From Flavobacteriales bacterium (GTDB lineage: Bacteria; Bacteroidota; Bacteroidia; Flavobacteriales_E; Vicingaceae), in NCBI GenBank assembly GCA_020853105.1, contig JADYZM010000040.1, positions 49,915 to 113,914 on the forward strand: DNA of 64,000 nt. The letters run 5' to 3'. Of the stretch, positions 35,094-43,840 are shown piece by piece. Under the pieces are notes generated by a model. It did no database searches. It was not told where the DNA came from and saw only the letters and a list, made by a program, of their open reading frames with translations. How positions within the stretch are numbered: position 1 is the first letter of the stretch; every line of letters starts with the position of its first letter. A program made the translations under genes and the position numbers.

Positions 35094-38000
35094 ATGACAT
35101 TTTCTTTTTCAAAAATAATCGGCAAGATTTTACTCTTGTCGATTATTTTTTTATACAATATCTATTCGTATGCTCAAAAATATCATTTTGACAATTACAG
35201 CGTAAAAGAAGGCTTGCCACAATCTGGAGTTTATACCCTTAAACAAGACAAAAATGGATATTTGTGGTTAGGAACAGCAAGTGGTTTATCCAAGTTTGAC
35301 GGAAAAAACTTTGTAAATTTTACTCATGAAGATGGTATTTCTGAAGGTGCAGTCAAATCAATTTATATTGATAAATACAATGCTTTATGGATTGGTCATG
35401 CTGAAGGTGGAATATCTCGAATTACAAGTAATGAAAAAAAGCTACTTTTTAATATAGGAGCTGATATTACATCAATAGCAGAAGACAACGAGGGTAATTT
35501 ATGGATAACATCATTCAAAAGTGGAGCAATAAAAATTACCAATCCGCAAGAAACTGATACCAAAAAAATTGAATTTAAACAATATAAAGGGCAGGAAGGG
35601 CTTAGTGACATTGTTTTTCAAGTTATTAAATTAAAAAATGGTACTATTTGCTTTGTAACTGATGTTGGCGTTAAATTCTACAATCCACAAAAGGATGAGT
35701 TTAAAAACTTTGTGGTAAAAGATATGCCCTCATATTTTCAAATTATAACTATGTATGAAACTGCAAATGAAAATCTATGGTTTGGTACATATAACGGTGG
35801 GGTTTATGAATACATAAAGTCTGAAAATAAACTCAAAATATACGACACTCGAGATGGATTAGCACACAATTGGATTACATCAATATTTGAAGATAAAAAA
35901 CACAACGTTTGGATAGGAACTTGGGGAGGTGGAATAACACAAATTAATTCAAAAAAAGAATTGATGTCAATAGGATTACAAAACGGTATTGTTGACGATA
36001 AAATCAGATGTATAGATGGAGACAGAGAAGGAAATATTTTGTTTGGAACAAAAGAAAACGGACTTTTATTATATAAAGGTGATCAATTTGTTGCTTATAC
36101 AAAAGATGAAGGATTGGTTGACAATCAGGTATGGGCTATTTTGAAAGATAAAAGTAACAACGTATGGATAGGAACAAACAAAGGGATTTCAAAAATCAGG
36201 GACAATAAGGTCGTTAAGAATTATAACGAATCTAATGGATTACCTTTTCAAGAAGTTAGATTTATTAAGCAAGACAAAGAGGGAAATATATGGATAGGAA
36301 CTTGGGGAGGAGGTGTTCTTCAATACAATCCGAGGTCAGATAGATTTGAAATAAATTTTAGAATTAATTCATTCATGAATCAACCACTGATAACAGCATT
36401 AGAAGTTGATAAATCAAATAATTTATGGATTGGAACTACCGATGGATTGATATACTATGAAATAAAAAACCAACTGGCAGACCGACTTACTCAGAATCAT
36501 GGCTTATCCGGAAATGACATTACTGCATTATACACAGATTCCAAAAATACAATTTGGATTGGTTCGAGAGGCAAGGGATTGTCAAAAATTAATGGAGACA
36601 AAATTGAAAAAGTAGATCAATACAACCACATTACACCCACTTGTATAATTGAAAATAAAAAAGGGAATCTATTCATTGGTACTGAAGGAAAAGGAATTAT
36701 CGAGTTTGATAAAAAAAATAAATATCAAGAAATAACCACAAAGAATGGACTTTTATCTGACTATATTTCTCTGATTACTATTGATAACAACGGTAATACA
36801 TGGATAGGTACAAATAAAGGATTGAATAAGATTGACGAAAAAAACAAACAATATTATACCTACTCACAAAAGATGGGTTTTATTGGCATTGAATCAAAAA
36901 ACAACGCCTGTTTCAAAGACGATGAGGGCTATTTATGGTTTGGAACAATCAATGGAGTAGTTCGATTGGATACAAAATCAGCAAATGATAATTTATTAGA
37001 GCCAATCACTTTCATCACCCGACTTAGGGTTAACTTGGAAGACAGATTACTTTCTGACAAGTTGGTTTTTAACTATCGTGAGAAATCAATAACAATTGAT
37101 TATGGAAGCATTTGTTTCACTAACCCTGAACAAGTACATTATCAAATTATGCTTGAAGGTGCAGATGAAAATTGGGGAGCACCAACCCAACAAACATTTG
37201 CAACATATTCACCACTACCACCCGGAAAATATACTTTTAAAGTGAAAGCATCAAATAACAATGGTGTTTGGAACAAAGAACCCGTCACCCTTAGTTTTGA
37301 AATTACCCCTCCAATATGGCAACGTTGGTGGTTTATTGTGCTATGTATTTTATTTATTCTGCTGATAGTTGTCTTTTTTATCAAATTCAGAGAACGGCAA
37401 CTTGTAAGAGAAAAAATCATTTTAGAACAAAGAGTTCAAGAACGTACTGAAGAAGTTGTGCAAAAGAGTATAGAAATTGAACAAAAAAATAAAGATATTA
37501 TCGACAGCATAACATACGCAAAACGAATTCAAGATTCTATTTTACCTTCTGAAGAACTCTTTGTTAAAGAATTGAGCCAAACTTTTGTATTATTCAATCC
37601 GAAGGACATTGTAAGTGGAGATTTTTATTGGCTTTATGTAAAAGATGACGTAACATTGTTTGCTGCTGTTGATTGTACCGGACATGGTGTTCCGGGTGCT
37701 TTTATGAGTATAGTTGGGTATAATTTATTGGACAAAATAGTTGGAGAACAAGGCATTACTCAACCTGCAGAAATTTTGAATAAATTGAATAGAGGAGTAG
37801 AAGAAACACTTAAAAAAGAAACGGACAAACACATTGTTAAAGATGGTATGGATATTACACTTTGTGCGTTTAATAAAAAAACAAATGTGTTAGATTTTGC
37901 AGGTGCATACAACCCCTTATATATTGTTTCAAAAAACGCAATTCAAAATAACAAACAAGCAGTTGAGGTAGATATGAATATAGGCGATTTAAACTTATTT

Positions 38001-38300
38001 GAAATAAAAGCAGACCGTTTTCCAATTGGAAGTTACTCAGATAACCATCTGAACTATACCAATAACAGTTTCGAATTGAGCAAAGGAGACACTATTTATT
38101 TATTTTCTGATGGATATGCCGACCAATTTGGCGGTCCGTCAGGAAAAAAATTCAGATACAAACAATTTAAACAATTACTTATAGAAATTAATGCCAAAAC
38201 CATGCAAGAGCAACAGCAAATTTTACACGCTACTTTCAACGAATGGAAAGGAAATTTAGAACAAGTTGATGATGTTATTGTAATAGGAAGCAGACTTTAA
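35094..38300 (+). CDS. Propeller/Y_Y_Y sensor with PP2C-type (SpoIIE) phosphatase output
   Basis: A 1068-residue membrane protein. Signal peptide ends around residue 28 (YSYAQ), then two seven-bladed-type Reg_prop propellers with many LWxGTxxGL/IWIGTWGGG repeats (about 30-630), a Y_Y_Y domain (about 680-740), a transmembrane helix (about 744-765) and a coiled-coil linker. The cytoplasmic part is a SpoIIE/RsbU-type serine phosphatase: VSGDFYWL (about 842), DCTGHGVPGAFM (about 860) and FSDGYADQFGG (about 1004) carry its metal-binding Asp residues. It is a periplasmic sensor expected to dephosphorylate an anti-anti-sigma-type partner, although none is encoded nearby. It follows the caspase gene by 10 bases. 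Confidence 0.9.
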   Translation: MTFSFSKIIGKILLLSIIFLYNIYSYAQKYHFDNYSVKEGLPQSGVYTLKQDKNGYLWLGTASGLSKFDGKNFVNFTHEDGISEGAVKSIYIDKYNALWIGHAEGGISRITSNEKKLLFNIGADITSIAEDNEGNLWITSFKSGAIKITNPQETDTKKIEFKQYKGQEGLSDIVFQVIKLKNGTICFVTDVGVKFYNPQKDEFKNFVVKDMPSYFQIITMYETANENLWFGTYNGGVYEYIKSENKLKIYDTRDGLAHNWITSIFEDKKHNVWIGTWGGGITQINSKKELMSIGLQNGIVDDKIRCIDGDREGNILFGTKENGLLLYKGDQFVAYTKDEGLVDNQVWAILKDKSNNVWIGTNKGISKIRDNKVVKNYNESNGLPFQEVRFIKQDKEGNIWIGTWGGGVLQYNPRSDRFEINFRINSFMNQPLITALEVDKSNNLWIGTTDGLIYYEIKNQLADRLTQNHGLSGNDITALYTDSKNTIWIGSRGKGLSKINGDKIEKVDQYNHITPTCIIENKKGNLFIGTEGKGIIEFDKKNKYQEITTKNGLLSDYISLITIDNNGNTWIGTNKGLNKIDEKNKQYYTYSQKMGFIGIESKNNACFKDDEGYLWFGTINGVVRLDTKSANDNLLEPITFITRLRVNLEDRLLSDKLVFNYREKSITIDYGSICFTNPEQVHYQIMLEGADENWGAPTQQTFATYSPLPPGKYTFKVKASNNNGVWNKEPVTLSFEITPPIWQRWWFIVLCILFILLIVVFFIKFRERQLVREKIILEQRVQERTEEVVQKSIEIEQKNKDIIDSITYAKRIQDSILPSEELFVKELSQTFVLFNPKDIVSGDFYWLYVKDDVTLFAAVDCTGHGVPGAFMSIVGYNLLDKIVGEQGITQPAEILNKLNRGVEETLKKETDKHIVKDGMDITLCAFNKKTNVLDFAGAYNPLYIVSKNAIQNNKQAVEVDMNIGDLNLFEIKADRFPIGSYSDNHLNYTNNSFELSKGDTIYLFSDGYADQFGGPSGKKFRYKQFKQLLIEINAKTMQEQQQILHATFNEWKGNLEQVDDVIVIGSRL

Positions 38301-38314
38301 TCAAAACAATACCT

Positions 38315-38344
38315 TTTGGAATGTTCAAGATAGGTTTAAATTTG
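38315..38344 (+). promoter_or_regulatory. Bacteroidota-type promoter of queD (TTTG-18-TAAATTTG)
   Basis: TTTG at 38315-38318 and TAAATTTG at 38337-38344 are 18 bases apart, matching the known Flavobacterium/Bacteroides consensus (TTG-N17-23-TAnnTTTG). The start codon is 18 bases after the -7 box. This is the best two-part promoter match in the window. Confidence 0.65.
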
Positions 38345-38362
38345 TAAAAAAATTATCCAATA

Positions 38363-38803
38363 ATGTCAATCGTTAGAATTACTAAACAATTCCATTTTGA
38401 AATGGCTCATGCCTTGTTAAATTATGATGGTCCCTGCAAGAACATTCACGGACATTCCTATCAGCTCAATGTAACCGTTAAAGGAGTTGTAAAGTCAGGT
38501 ACTTTTGATTCAGATGAAGGCATGGTTGCTGATTTTGGAGAGATTAAAAAAATTGTAATAGAACAAATTATCGATGTTTTCGACCATTCTTTGGTTCTTA
38601 ATGAAAAAGCACAAATAGATACTTCAAATTTTTCATTCATGAATAAATTAATTCGTGTACCTTACCAACCCACTTGCGAAAATATGTTGATTCATTTTTC
38701 TGATTTAATTAAGCAAAAATTACCTCAAAACATTAAGCTATATTCACTTTTTTTGAGAGAAACTAATACCTCTTTTGCCGAATGGTTTGCAGAGGATAAT
38801 TAA
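38363..38803 (+). CDS. queD: 6-carboxy-5,6,7,8-tetrahydropterin synthase (QueD)
   Basis: A 146-residue T-fold enzyme of the PTPS/QueD family: it converts dihydroneopterin triphosphate to 6-carboxytetrahydropterin, the first dedicated queuosine/7-deazapurine step. The zinc His residues are visible in FHFEMAHAL and NIHGHSYQL, the catalytic Cys in DGPCKNIHGHS, and the Asp-His pair in DVFDHSLVL, with LRETNTSFAEW at the C-terminus. Length is slightly above E. coli QueD (121). PTPS proper (biopterin synthesis) is the alternative. Confidence 0.9.
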   Translation: MSIVRITKQFHFEMAHALLNYDGPCKNIHGHSYQLNVTVKGVVKSGTFDSDEGMVADFGEIKKIVIEQIIDVFDHSLVLNEKAQIDTSNFSFMNKLIRVPYQPTCENMLIHFSDLIKQKLPQNIKLYSLFLRETNTSFAEWFAEDN

Positions 38804-39252
38804 TCTCAATCACCATATTTTGTTGCCTTTACTTAATTTATTTTGAGTTTTTTCTTTTTTTAAGTAAATTAGTTTATTCTTTTTAAACTAAATTTTATGA
38901 AAAAACTTTTACTCCTTTTTGTTGTACTTTTTTCTTTTAACGAAAGCAAATCGCAAGTATTAAAAACGGAATGTATTTGATTTGGTTAGCTTTTGTTGAC
39001 GGGACAACCGACCTGTTTAAAATTTCTATAAATCGATAAGATGTAAAATCAGACTTTTTTTCACAAATGGCGACTATCGGTTTTTTTTTCAAATAAAATA
39101 ACTACATTCGTAGTAAATTTATGTTATGCAACACAAAATTAAACATCGTCTAAAACAAGAACTTAAACGTAATCCGGAGTGATTAAAAGTTTGTTTATAT
39201 TATAATCTAAACAAGATATCTAATCACTAATTACTAATCACATTTAAAATTT
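38804..39252. other. Intergenic region between queD and hmgA
   Basis: A 449-bp gap without an intact gene. It holds a decayed signal-peptide gene (38897-39039), a plus-strand 18-codon ORF of doubtful meaning (39126-39182, MQHKIKHRLKQELKRNPE) and, just before hmgA, two direct copies of CTAATCAC (39220-39227, 39234-39241) plus an inverted copy GTGATTA (39179-39185). Nothing else recognisable. Confidence 0.6.
38897..39039 (+). pseudogene. Remnant of a short secreted protein gene
   Basis: An ATG at 38897 opens a clear signal peptide (MKKLLLLFVVLFSF) ending in SKSQ, then stops at 38980. One extra base in the A-run at 38962-38966 would instead continue as LKNGMYLIWLAFVDGTTDLFKI to a stop at 39039. 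It looks like the eroded N-terminal piece of an exported protein; the family is unknown. Confidence 0.4.
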
Positions 39253-40413
39253 ATGCCTCGTTATCATACTCTTGGAGTAATTCCTCCAAAAAGACATACA
39301 ACGTTTGATAAACCAAATAATCAAGGGATTTATCAAGAAGAATTGTTTGGTACTGCTGGATTTGTTGGTATGTCATCATTGATTTATCATATTTATCCAC
39401 CAACTGTTGTTTCCGAAATAAAACAAATTAAGGATTTGACACCCAAAATTGCCATTCAAAAAAACATGAAAGCAATGAGCTTTCAAGGTTTTTCGTTACC
39501 TCAAGTTGATGATTATATTGAAAGTCGTAAAGTCTTATTTACAAATAAAGATTTAAGTATTGGATTAGCAGCACCCAAAGAATTTTCAAAGAAATATTTT
39601 TATAGAAACAGCGATTGTGATGAGATGTTGTTTATACACGTTGGTTCAGGCAAATTAAGAACCATGTATGGAAATATTGATTTTAAATACGGTGATTATT
39701 TGATAATTCCTAGAGGAACAACTTATCAAATTGATTTTGATTCAACAGAAAATAGAATACTTTTTATTGAATCAACCAGCCCGATATTAACACCATCTCG
39801 GTATAGAAATAATTTTGGTCAACTTTTGGAACACTCACCCTTTTGCGAAAGAGATTTTAGACTTCCGCAAGATTTAACAACACATGAAGTTAAAGGTGAA
39901 TTTAAAGTGCTTTCCAAAAAACAAGGAATTTTATGGGAATATACCCACCAAAATCACCCTTTTGATGTTGTAGGATGGGACGGATTCAATTATCCCTATG
40001 CGTTTTCAATTCATGATTTTGAGCCAATAACTGGAAGAATACACATGCCACCACCAATCCACCAACAATGGGAATCTGCAGGGTTTGTAGTTTGTTCATT
40101 CGTGCCCAGATTATACGATTATCACCCAAAAGCTGTTCCGGCACCATACCATCATAGTAATATAGACTCTGAAGAGATTTTGTATTACGTTGACGGCGAT
40201 TTTATGAGCAGAAATAACATTCAAAAAGGACAACTTACTTTACATCCTGGTGGCATTCCTCATGGTCCACATCCGGGAGCCATTGAAAGAAGTGTGGGTA
40301 AAAAATCAACAGAAGAATTAGCGGTAATGATTGACCCATTCAGTCCTGTAATGATTACTGAAGAAGCATTAAAATTACAAGTTGATGATTATTATAAATC
40401 ATGGCTTATCTGA
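39253..40413 (+). CDS. hmgA: Homogentisate 1,2-dioxygenase
   Basis: A 386-residue non-heme iron enzyme that opens the ring of homogentisate to maleylacetoacetate in phenylalanine/tyrosine degradation. The iron-site segments of this family are visible: YHHSNIDSEEILYYVDGDF with His and Glu ligands, and LTLHPGGIPHGPHPG with the third His. The protein is shorter than human HGD (445) but matches the bacterial Bacteroidota form. The start ATG follows a set of CTAATCAC repeats. hppD follows 24 bases later, so the two consecutive pathway steps are in one operon. Confidence 0.93.
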   Translation: MPRYHTLGVIPPKRHTTFDKPNNQGIYQEELFGTAGFVGMSSLIYHIYPPTVVSEIKQIKDLTPKIAIQKNMKAMSFQGFSLPQVDDYIESRKVLFTNKDLSIGLAAPKEFSKKYFYRNSDCDEMLFIHVGSGKLRTMYGNIDFKYGDYLIIPRGTTYQIDFDSTENRILFIESTSPILTPSRYRNNFGQLLEHSPFCERDFRLPQDLTTHEVKGEFKVLSKKQGILWEYTHQNHPFDVVGWDGFNYPYAFSIHDFEPITGRIHMPPPIHQQWESAGFVVCSFVPRLYDYHPKAVPAPYHHSNIDSEEILYYVDGDFMSRNNIQKGQLTLHPGGIPHGPHPGAIERSVGKKSTEELAVMIDPFSPVMITEEALKLQVDDYYKSWLI

Positions 40414-40437
40414 AATTATAAAATAAATAAAAATAGT

Positions 40438-41595
40438 ATGAAAGAAATAAAAAGTGTAGAATATGGGTTAGAAAAAATTTTTGAAGGAGCTCAAGATTTT
40501 TTGCCTTTAATGGGTACCGATTATGTTGAATTTTATGTTGGAAACGCAAAACAAGCAGCCCATTTTTATAAAACGGCTTTTGGTTTTCAGTCGTTAGCAT
40601 ATAAAGGTCTTGAAACAGGTTGTAGAGATTATGCCTCTTATGTAATAAAACAAGATAAAATCAGACTCGTTTTAACCACACCTTTAAATTCAAAATCACC
40701 AATAAACCAGCATATAGTTAAACACGGTGATGGCGTAAAAGTGATAGCCTTATGGGTTGAAGATGCTCGTAAATCGTGGGAGGAAACAACTAAGCGTGGT
40801 GCAAAATCATTTATGGAACCTACGGTTGAAAAAGATGAATTTGGTGAAGTTGTACGTTCTGGAATCCATACCTATGGCGAAACAGTACATGTTTTTGTCG
40901 AGAGAAAAAATTACAATGGAGTTTTCATGCCGGGTTATCAAGAATGGAAATCAGAATATAATCCTGAGCCTACCGGATTAAAATATATCGACCACATGGT
41001 TGGAAATGTAGGGTGGAATGAAATGAATCAATGGGTGAAATTTTATGAAGATGTAATGGGCTTTGTGAATTTCTTGTCATTTGACGACAAACAAATACAT
41101 ACAGAATATTCTGCATTGATGAGTAAAGTGATGAGCAACGGCAATGGTAGAATAAAATTTCCAATCAATGAACCGGCTGAAGGAAAAAAGAAATCACAAA
41201 TTGAAGAATATATTGATTTCTATGAAGGACCGGGTGCTCAGCACATAGCAGTAGCAACTGATGATATTATTAAAACTGTTTCAAAGCTGAGGGCAAGAGG
41301 CGTAGAATTTTTGTCAACACCTCCTGAAGAGTATTATAGAGCAGTACCAGAAAGATTAAGAAATCACAATCATAAGTTAAATGAAGACATTGAAACACTT
41401 AAAAGTCTTGGTATTATGATTGATGCTGATGAAGAAGGATACTTACTTCAAATTTTCACAAAACCTGTTGAAGATAGACCGACATTATTTTTTGAAATTA
41501 TTCAACGAATGGGTGCCAGAGGATTTGGTGCAGGAAATTTTAAAGCTTTGTTTGAATCTATTGAAAGAGAACAAGCTAAAAGAGGAACACTTTAA
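40438..41595 (+). CDS. hppD: 4-hydroxyphenylpyruvate dioxygenase
   Basis: A 385-residue Fe(II) enzyme that converts 4-hydroxyphenylpyruvate to homogentisate. Two vicinal-oxygen-chelate modules are seen; iron ligands lie in YIDHMVGNV (His), GAQHIAVATDD (His) and PTLFFEIIQRMG (Glu). The C-terminus GFGAGNFKALFESIEREQAKRG is the family's characteristic tail. Length is typical. It is encoded between hmgA (24 bases upstream) and a small membrane protein gene (26 bases downstream). The product of this enzyme is the substrate of HmgA. Confidence 0.96.
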   Translation: MKEIKSVEYGLEKIFEGAQDFLPLMGTDYVEFYVGNAKQAAHFYKTAFGFQSLAYKGLETGCRDYASYVIKQDKIRLVLTTPLNSKSPINQHIVKHGDGVKVIALWVEDARKSWEETTKRGAKSFMEPTVEKDEFGEVVRSGIHTYGETVHVFVERKNYNGVFMPGYQEWKSEYNPEPTGLKYIDHMVGNVGWNEMNQWVKFYEDVMGFVNFLSFDDKQIHTEYSALMSKVMSNGNGRIKFPINEPAEGKKKSQIEEYIDFYEGPGAQHIAVATDDIIKTVSKLRARGVEFLSTPPEEYYRAVPERLRNHNHKLNEDIETLKSLGIMIDADEEGYLLQIFTKPVEDRPTLFFEIIQRMGARGFGAGNFKALFESIEREQAKRGTL

Positions 41596-41621
41596 TTTTT
41601 TTAACTATAAAATCAATTATT

Positions 41622-41816
41622 ATGAACAAGAAAAAACTTATAGCTCTAGGAATAATAGCATTTTTAATTCTGTTACCTTTTAGAACTGCCTTTATCAATT
41701 TTACTATTGAATCTGAATTTATTCAAGTTTTAGCAATGACACTTGTTGTTTTGGGTGCATGTGCAGCAATTATGATTTATAATGCTGGTTCTGAAGAAGA
41801 ATCTTCTCATCAATAA
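41622..41816 (+). CDS. Small two-helix membrane protein
   Basis: A 64-residue protein with two hydrophobic segments (ALGIIAFLILLPF and VLAMTLVVLGACAAIMIY) and a Glu-rich tail. It follows hppD by 26 bases on the same strand and is terminated by the hairpin at 41827-41857, so it likely ends the hmgA-hppD operon. No function recognised. Confidence 0.6.
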   Translation: MNKKKLIALGIIAFLILLPFRTAFINFTIESEFIQVLAMTLVVLGACAAIMIYNAGSEEESSHQ

Positions 41817-41826
41817 TTTTTTAAAG

Positions 41827-41857
41827 AAAAAGGTGTAGTTTTTTACTACACCTTTTT
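41827..41857. terminator. Bidirectional terminator after the hmgA-hppD operon and the DEAD-box gene
   Basis: Perfect 13-bp stem: AAAAAGGTGTAGT at 41827-41839 pairs with ACTACACCTTTTT at 41845-41857, with a T5 loop. T-rich on both flanks, it serves genes that converge on it from both sides. Confidence 0.88.
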
Positions 41858-41874
41858 CTTCTTTTTCTTTTGAA

Positions 41875-43677
41875 TTATCGTTTCATACGTTTTTCATTCG
41901 TGTGTCTTGGTTTTGACCCTCTATCGGATTGATTTCCAAACCTTCCTGAGCCTTTTCTTCGTTCACCTTCTTGTTTTGCTCCCCTTCCAAATTTATTGTT
42001 TCTAGGATTTTCTGAACGTGATTCGCTTCTGCTTCTTTCTTTTGAAAATTCAACTCTAATATCTCGGTTTTCAACTCTTTTTCCATTCAAGGAACTAATG
42101 AGTGAAGCTCCTGCTTCAGGATCAATATTTAAAAAAGTGAAACTATCAAATAAATCAATTTTTCCTATGCTATTTCCATCAATTCCAGACTGGTTACAAA
42201 TAAACCCTAATACTTGTCCTTTGTTTTCAAAACCGTCGAGTTTTCCAATGTTTATAAATACTCTACTGTTACTAGAGCTACCACTATTGTTTCCTCTTTC
42301 ATTATTTCTGTTGTTTCTGTCAAAATCTCTTTCTTTTCCTTTCTGACCTCTTGGTTCAACATTAATATCACCTGCTTTTTCATAAGTTTTTAGAAAACGA
42401 TTAAATTCTGTTGATATAAATCGTTCAATAAGTTCTTCTTTTGAGAATAAAGATAATTCGTCGTATGCTTGGGATAAATAAGGTGCAATTCCTCGTCTGT
42501 TGATTTCAACTTCTTTTACATTATTTATTAACTGAATCAATTGATTTCCGCAAATTTCGTTTCCTGTAGGTACTTTTATTAATTCTAATTTTTTACCGAT
42601 TTGTTTTTCAACCAATTTTATTCTACTTGATTTGCTTGGACTAACCAAAGCAATTGATTTTCCTGATTTACCCGCACGTGCTGTTCTTCCACTTCTATGA
42701 GTATAGCTTTCTATTTCATCCGGTAGGTCTATGTGAAAAACATGAGTTACATCATCAACATCTATTCCTCTTGCGGCAACGTCTGTAGCGATTAATACTT
42801 GCAATGCTCTGTTTCTGAATTTATTCATAACAGAATCTCTTTGGGCTTGTGATAAATCTCCATGAAGTGCATCGGCATTATAGCCATCAGTCATTAATTT
42901 TTCTGCAAATTCTTTTGCGTCTCTTCTGGTTCGAGTAAAAACAATTCCAAACATATCCGGAGAATAGTCAATAAATCTTCTAAGTGCTTGGTATTGGTCT
43001 CTTCCGCTAACCATTGCATATAGGTGAGAGATATTTGAAGCAGTACTGTTTTTCGTCCCAACAGTTACAGAAATAGGATTCTCCATGTAATTTTTTGCGA
43101 TTCGCTCAACTTCTGCAGGCATTGTGGCAGAAAACAACCATGTTCTTTTGAATGGTGGTGTATCTTCTAATATTTGATTGATATCGTCTTTAAAGCCCAT
43201 GTTTAGCATTTCATCGGCTTCATCTAAAATTACTCTTGAAACAGTATCAAATTTTAGTACTTTTCGTTCCATTAAGTCAATGGTTCTTCCTGGTGTTCCT
43301 ACAATTATATTTGCACCTTTTTTTATTTCTCGAATTTGTTCACTAATGTTTGCTCCGCCATAAACAGCCACAATATTGATGCCTTTCAAGTACTTTGAAT
43401 AGGATTTTAACTCTTTGGCAATTTGCAAACACAATTCTCTTGTTGGACACAAAATCAAGCCTTGAATTGCTCTATATTCGGTGTCTATATGCTGCAACAA
43501 TGGCAAGCCAAAAGCTGCCGTTTTTCCTGTTCCGGTTTGTGCTAAACCTACATAATCTCTATCGCCAACTAATAATTGTGGTATAGATTTTTCTTGTATG
43601 GGAGAGGGGGTTTCAAAACCTAATTCTTCCACTGACTTGATAAGAAACTCATCAAGACCTAATTCTTTAAATGTCAT
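41875..43677 (-). CDS. DEAD-box ATP-dependent RNA helicase (DeaD/CsdA-type)
   Basis: A 600-residue helicase for RNA structure unwinding, likely in ribosome assembly and cold acclimation. Q motif FETPSPIQEKSIPQL, Walker A AQTGTGKTAAFGLPLLQ, DEAD box VILDEADEML, SAT, and the later HRSGRTARAGKSG motif are complete. After a linker rich in Arg/Asn (about 450-475) comes a DbpA-like RNA-binding domain (VFINIGKLDGFENKGQVLG) and a basic Arg/Gly-rich tail. It is preceded by a hairpin-rich leader (43678-43840). Confidence 0.95.
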   Translation of the reverse strand: MTFKELGLDEFLIKSVEELGFETPSPIQEKSIPQLLVGDRDYVGLAQTGTGKTAAFGLPLLQHIDTEYRAIQGLILCPTRELCLQIAKELKSYSKYLKGINIVAVYGGANISEQIREIKKGANIIVGTPGRTIDLMERKVLKFDTVSRVILDEADEMLNMGFKDDINQILEDTPPFKRTWLFSATMPAEVERIAKNYMENPISVTVGTKNSTASNISHLYAMVSGRDQYQALRRFIDYSPDMFGIVFTRTRRDAKEFAEKLMTDGYNADALHGDLSQAQRDSVMNKFRNRALQVLIATDVAARGIDVDDVTHVFHIDLPDEIESYTHRSGRTARAGKSGKSIALVSPSKSSRIKLVEKQIGKKLELIKVPTGNEICGNQLIQLINNVKEVEINRRGIAPYLSQAYDELSLFSKEELIERFISTEFNRFLKTYEKAGDINVEPRGQKGKERDFDRNNRNNERGNNSGSSSNSRVFINIGKLDGFENKGQVLGFICNQSGIDGNSIGKIDLFDSFTFLNIDPEAGASLISSLNGKRVENRDIRVEFSKERSRSESRSENPRNNKFGRGAKQEGERRKGSGRFGNQSDRGSKPRHTNEKRMKR

Positions 43678-43840
43678 TTATTTATTTTTTTATACCGAAC
43701 CGGTATCTTGATTATTGCGGCGGGACCTTATCGCCAAGAATATTCTACTACCAATCAGGTGTTCTCGTTACAATCTACTTTTTTAGTAGAATTTTTGCGA
43801 AGTTAAGTATTTATTTGAATTTCAATAGTTTTGCTTTGAC
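43678..43840 (-). promoter_or_regulatory. Structured 5' leader of the DEAD-box helicase gene
   Basis: In this 163-base gap several stems can form in the leader RNA: ATACCG/CGGTAT (43692-43697 with 43701-43706) only 14 bases before the ATG; CTTG/CAAG (43707-43710 with 43735-43738) around GCG/CGC (43720-43722 with 43732-43734); and TCTACT/AGTAGA (43774-43779 with 43785-43790). The region is GC-richer than other gaps here. A cold- or self-regulated leader is a reasonable idea for a DeaD-type gene, but unproven. Confidence 0.35.

Noticed and set aside
35911..36315. Near-identical DNA stretches (about GGAACTTGGGGAGG) as a mobile repeat
   Set aside because: They encode the repeated IWIGTWGGG blades of the propeller protein.
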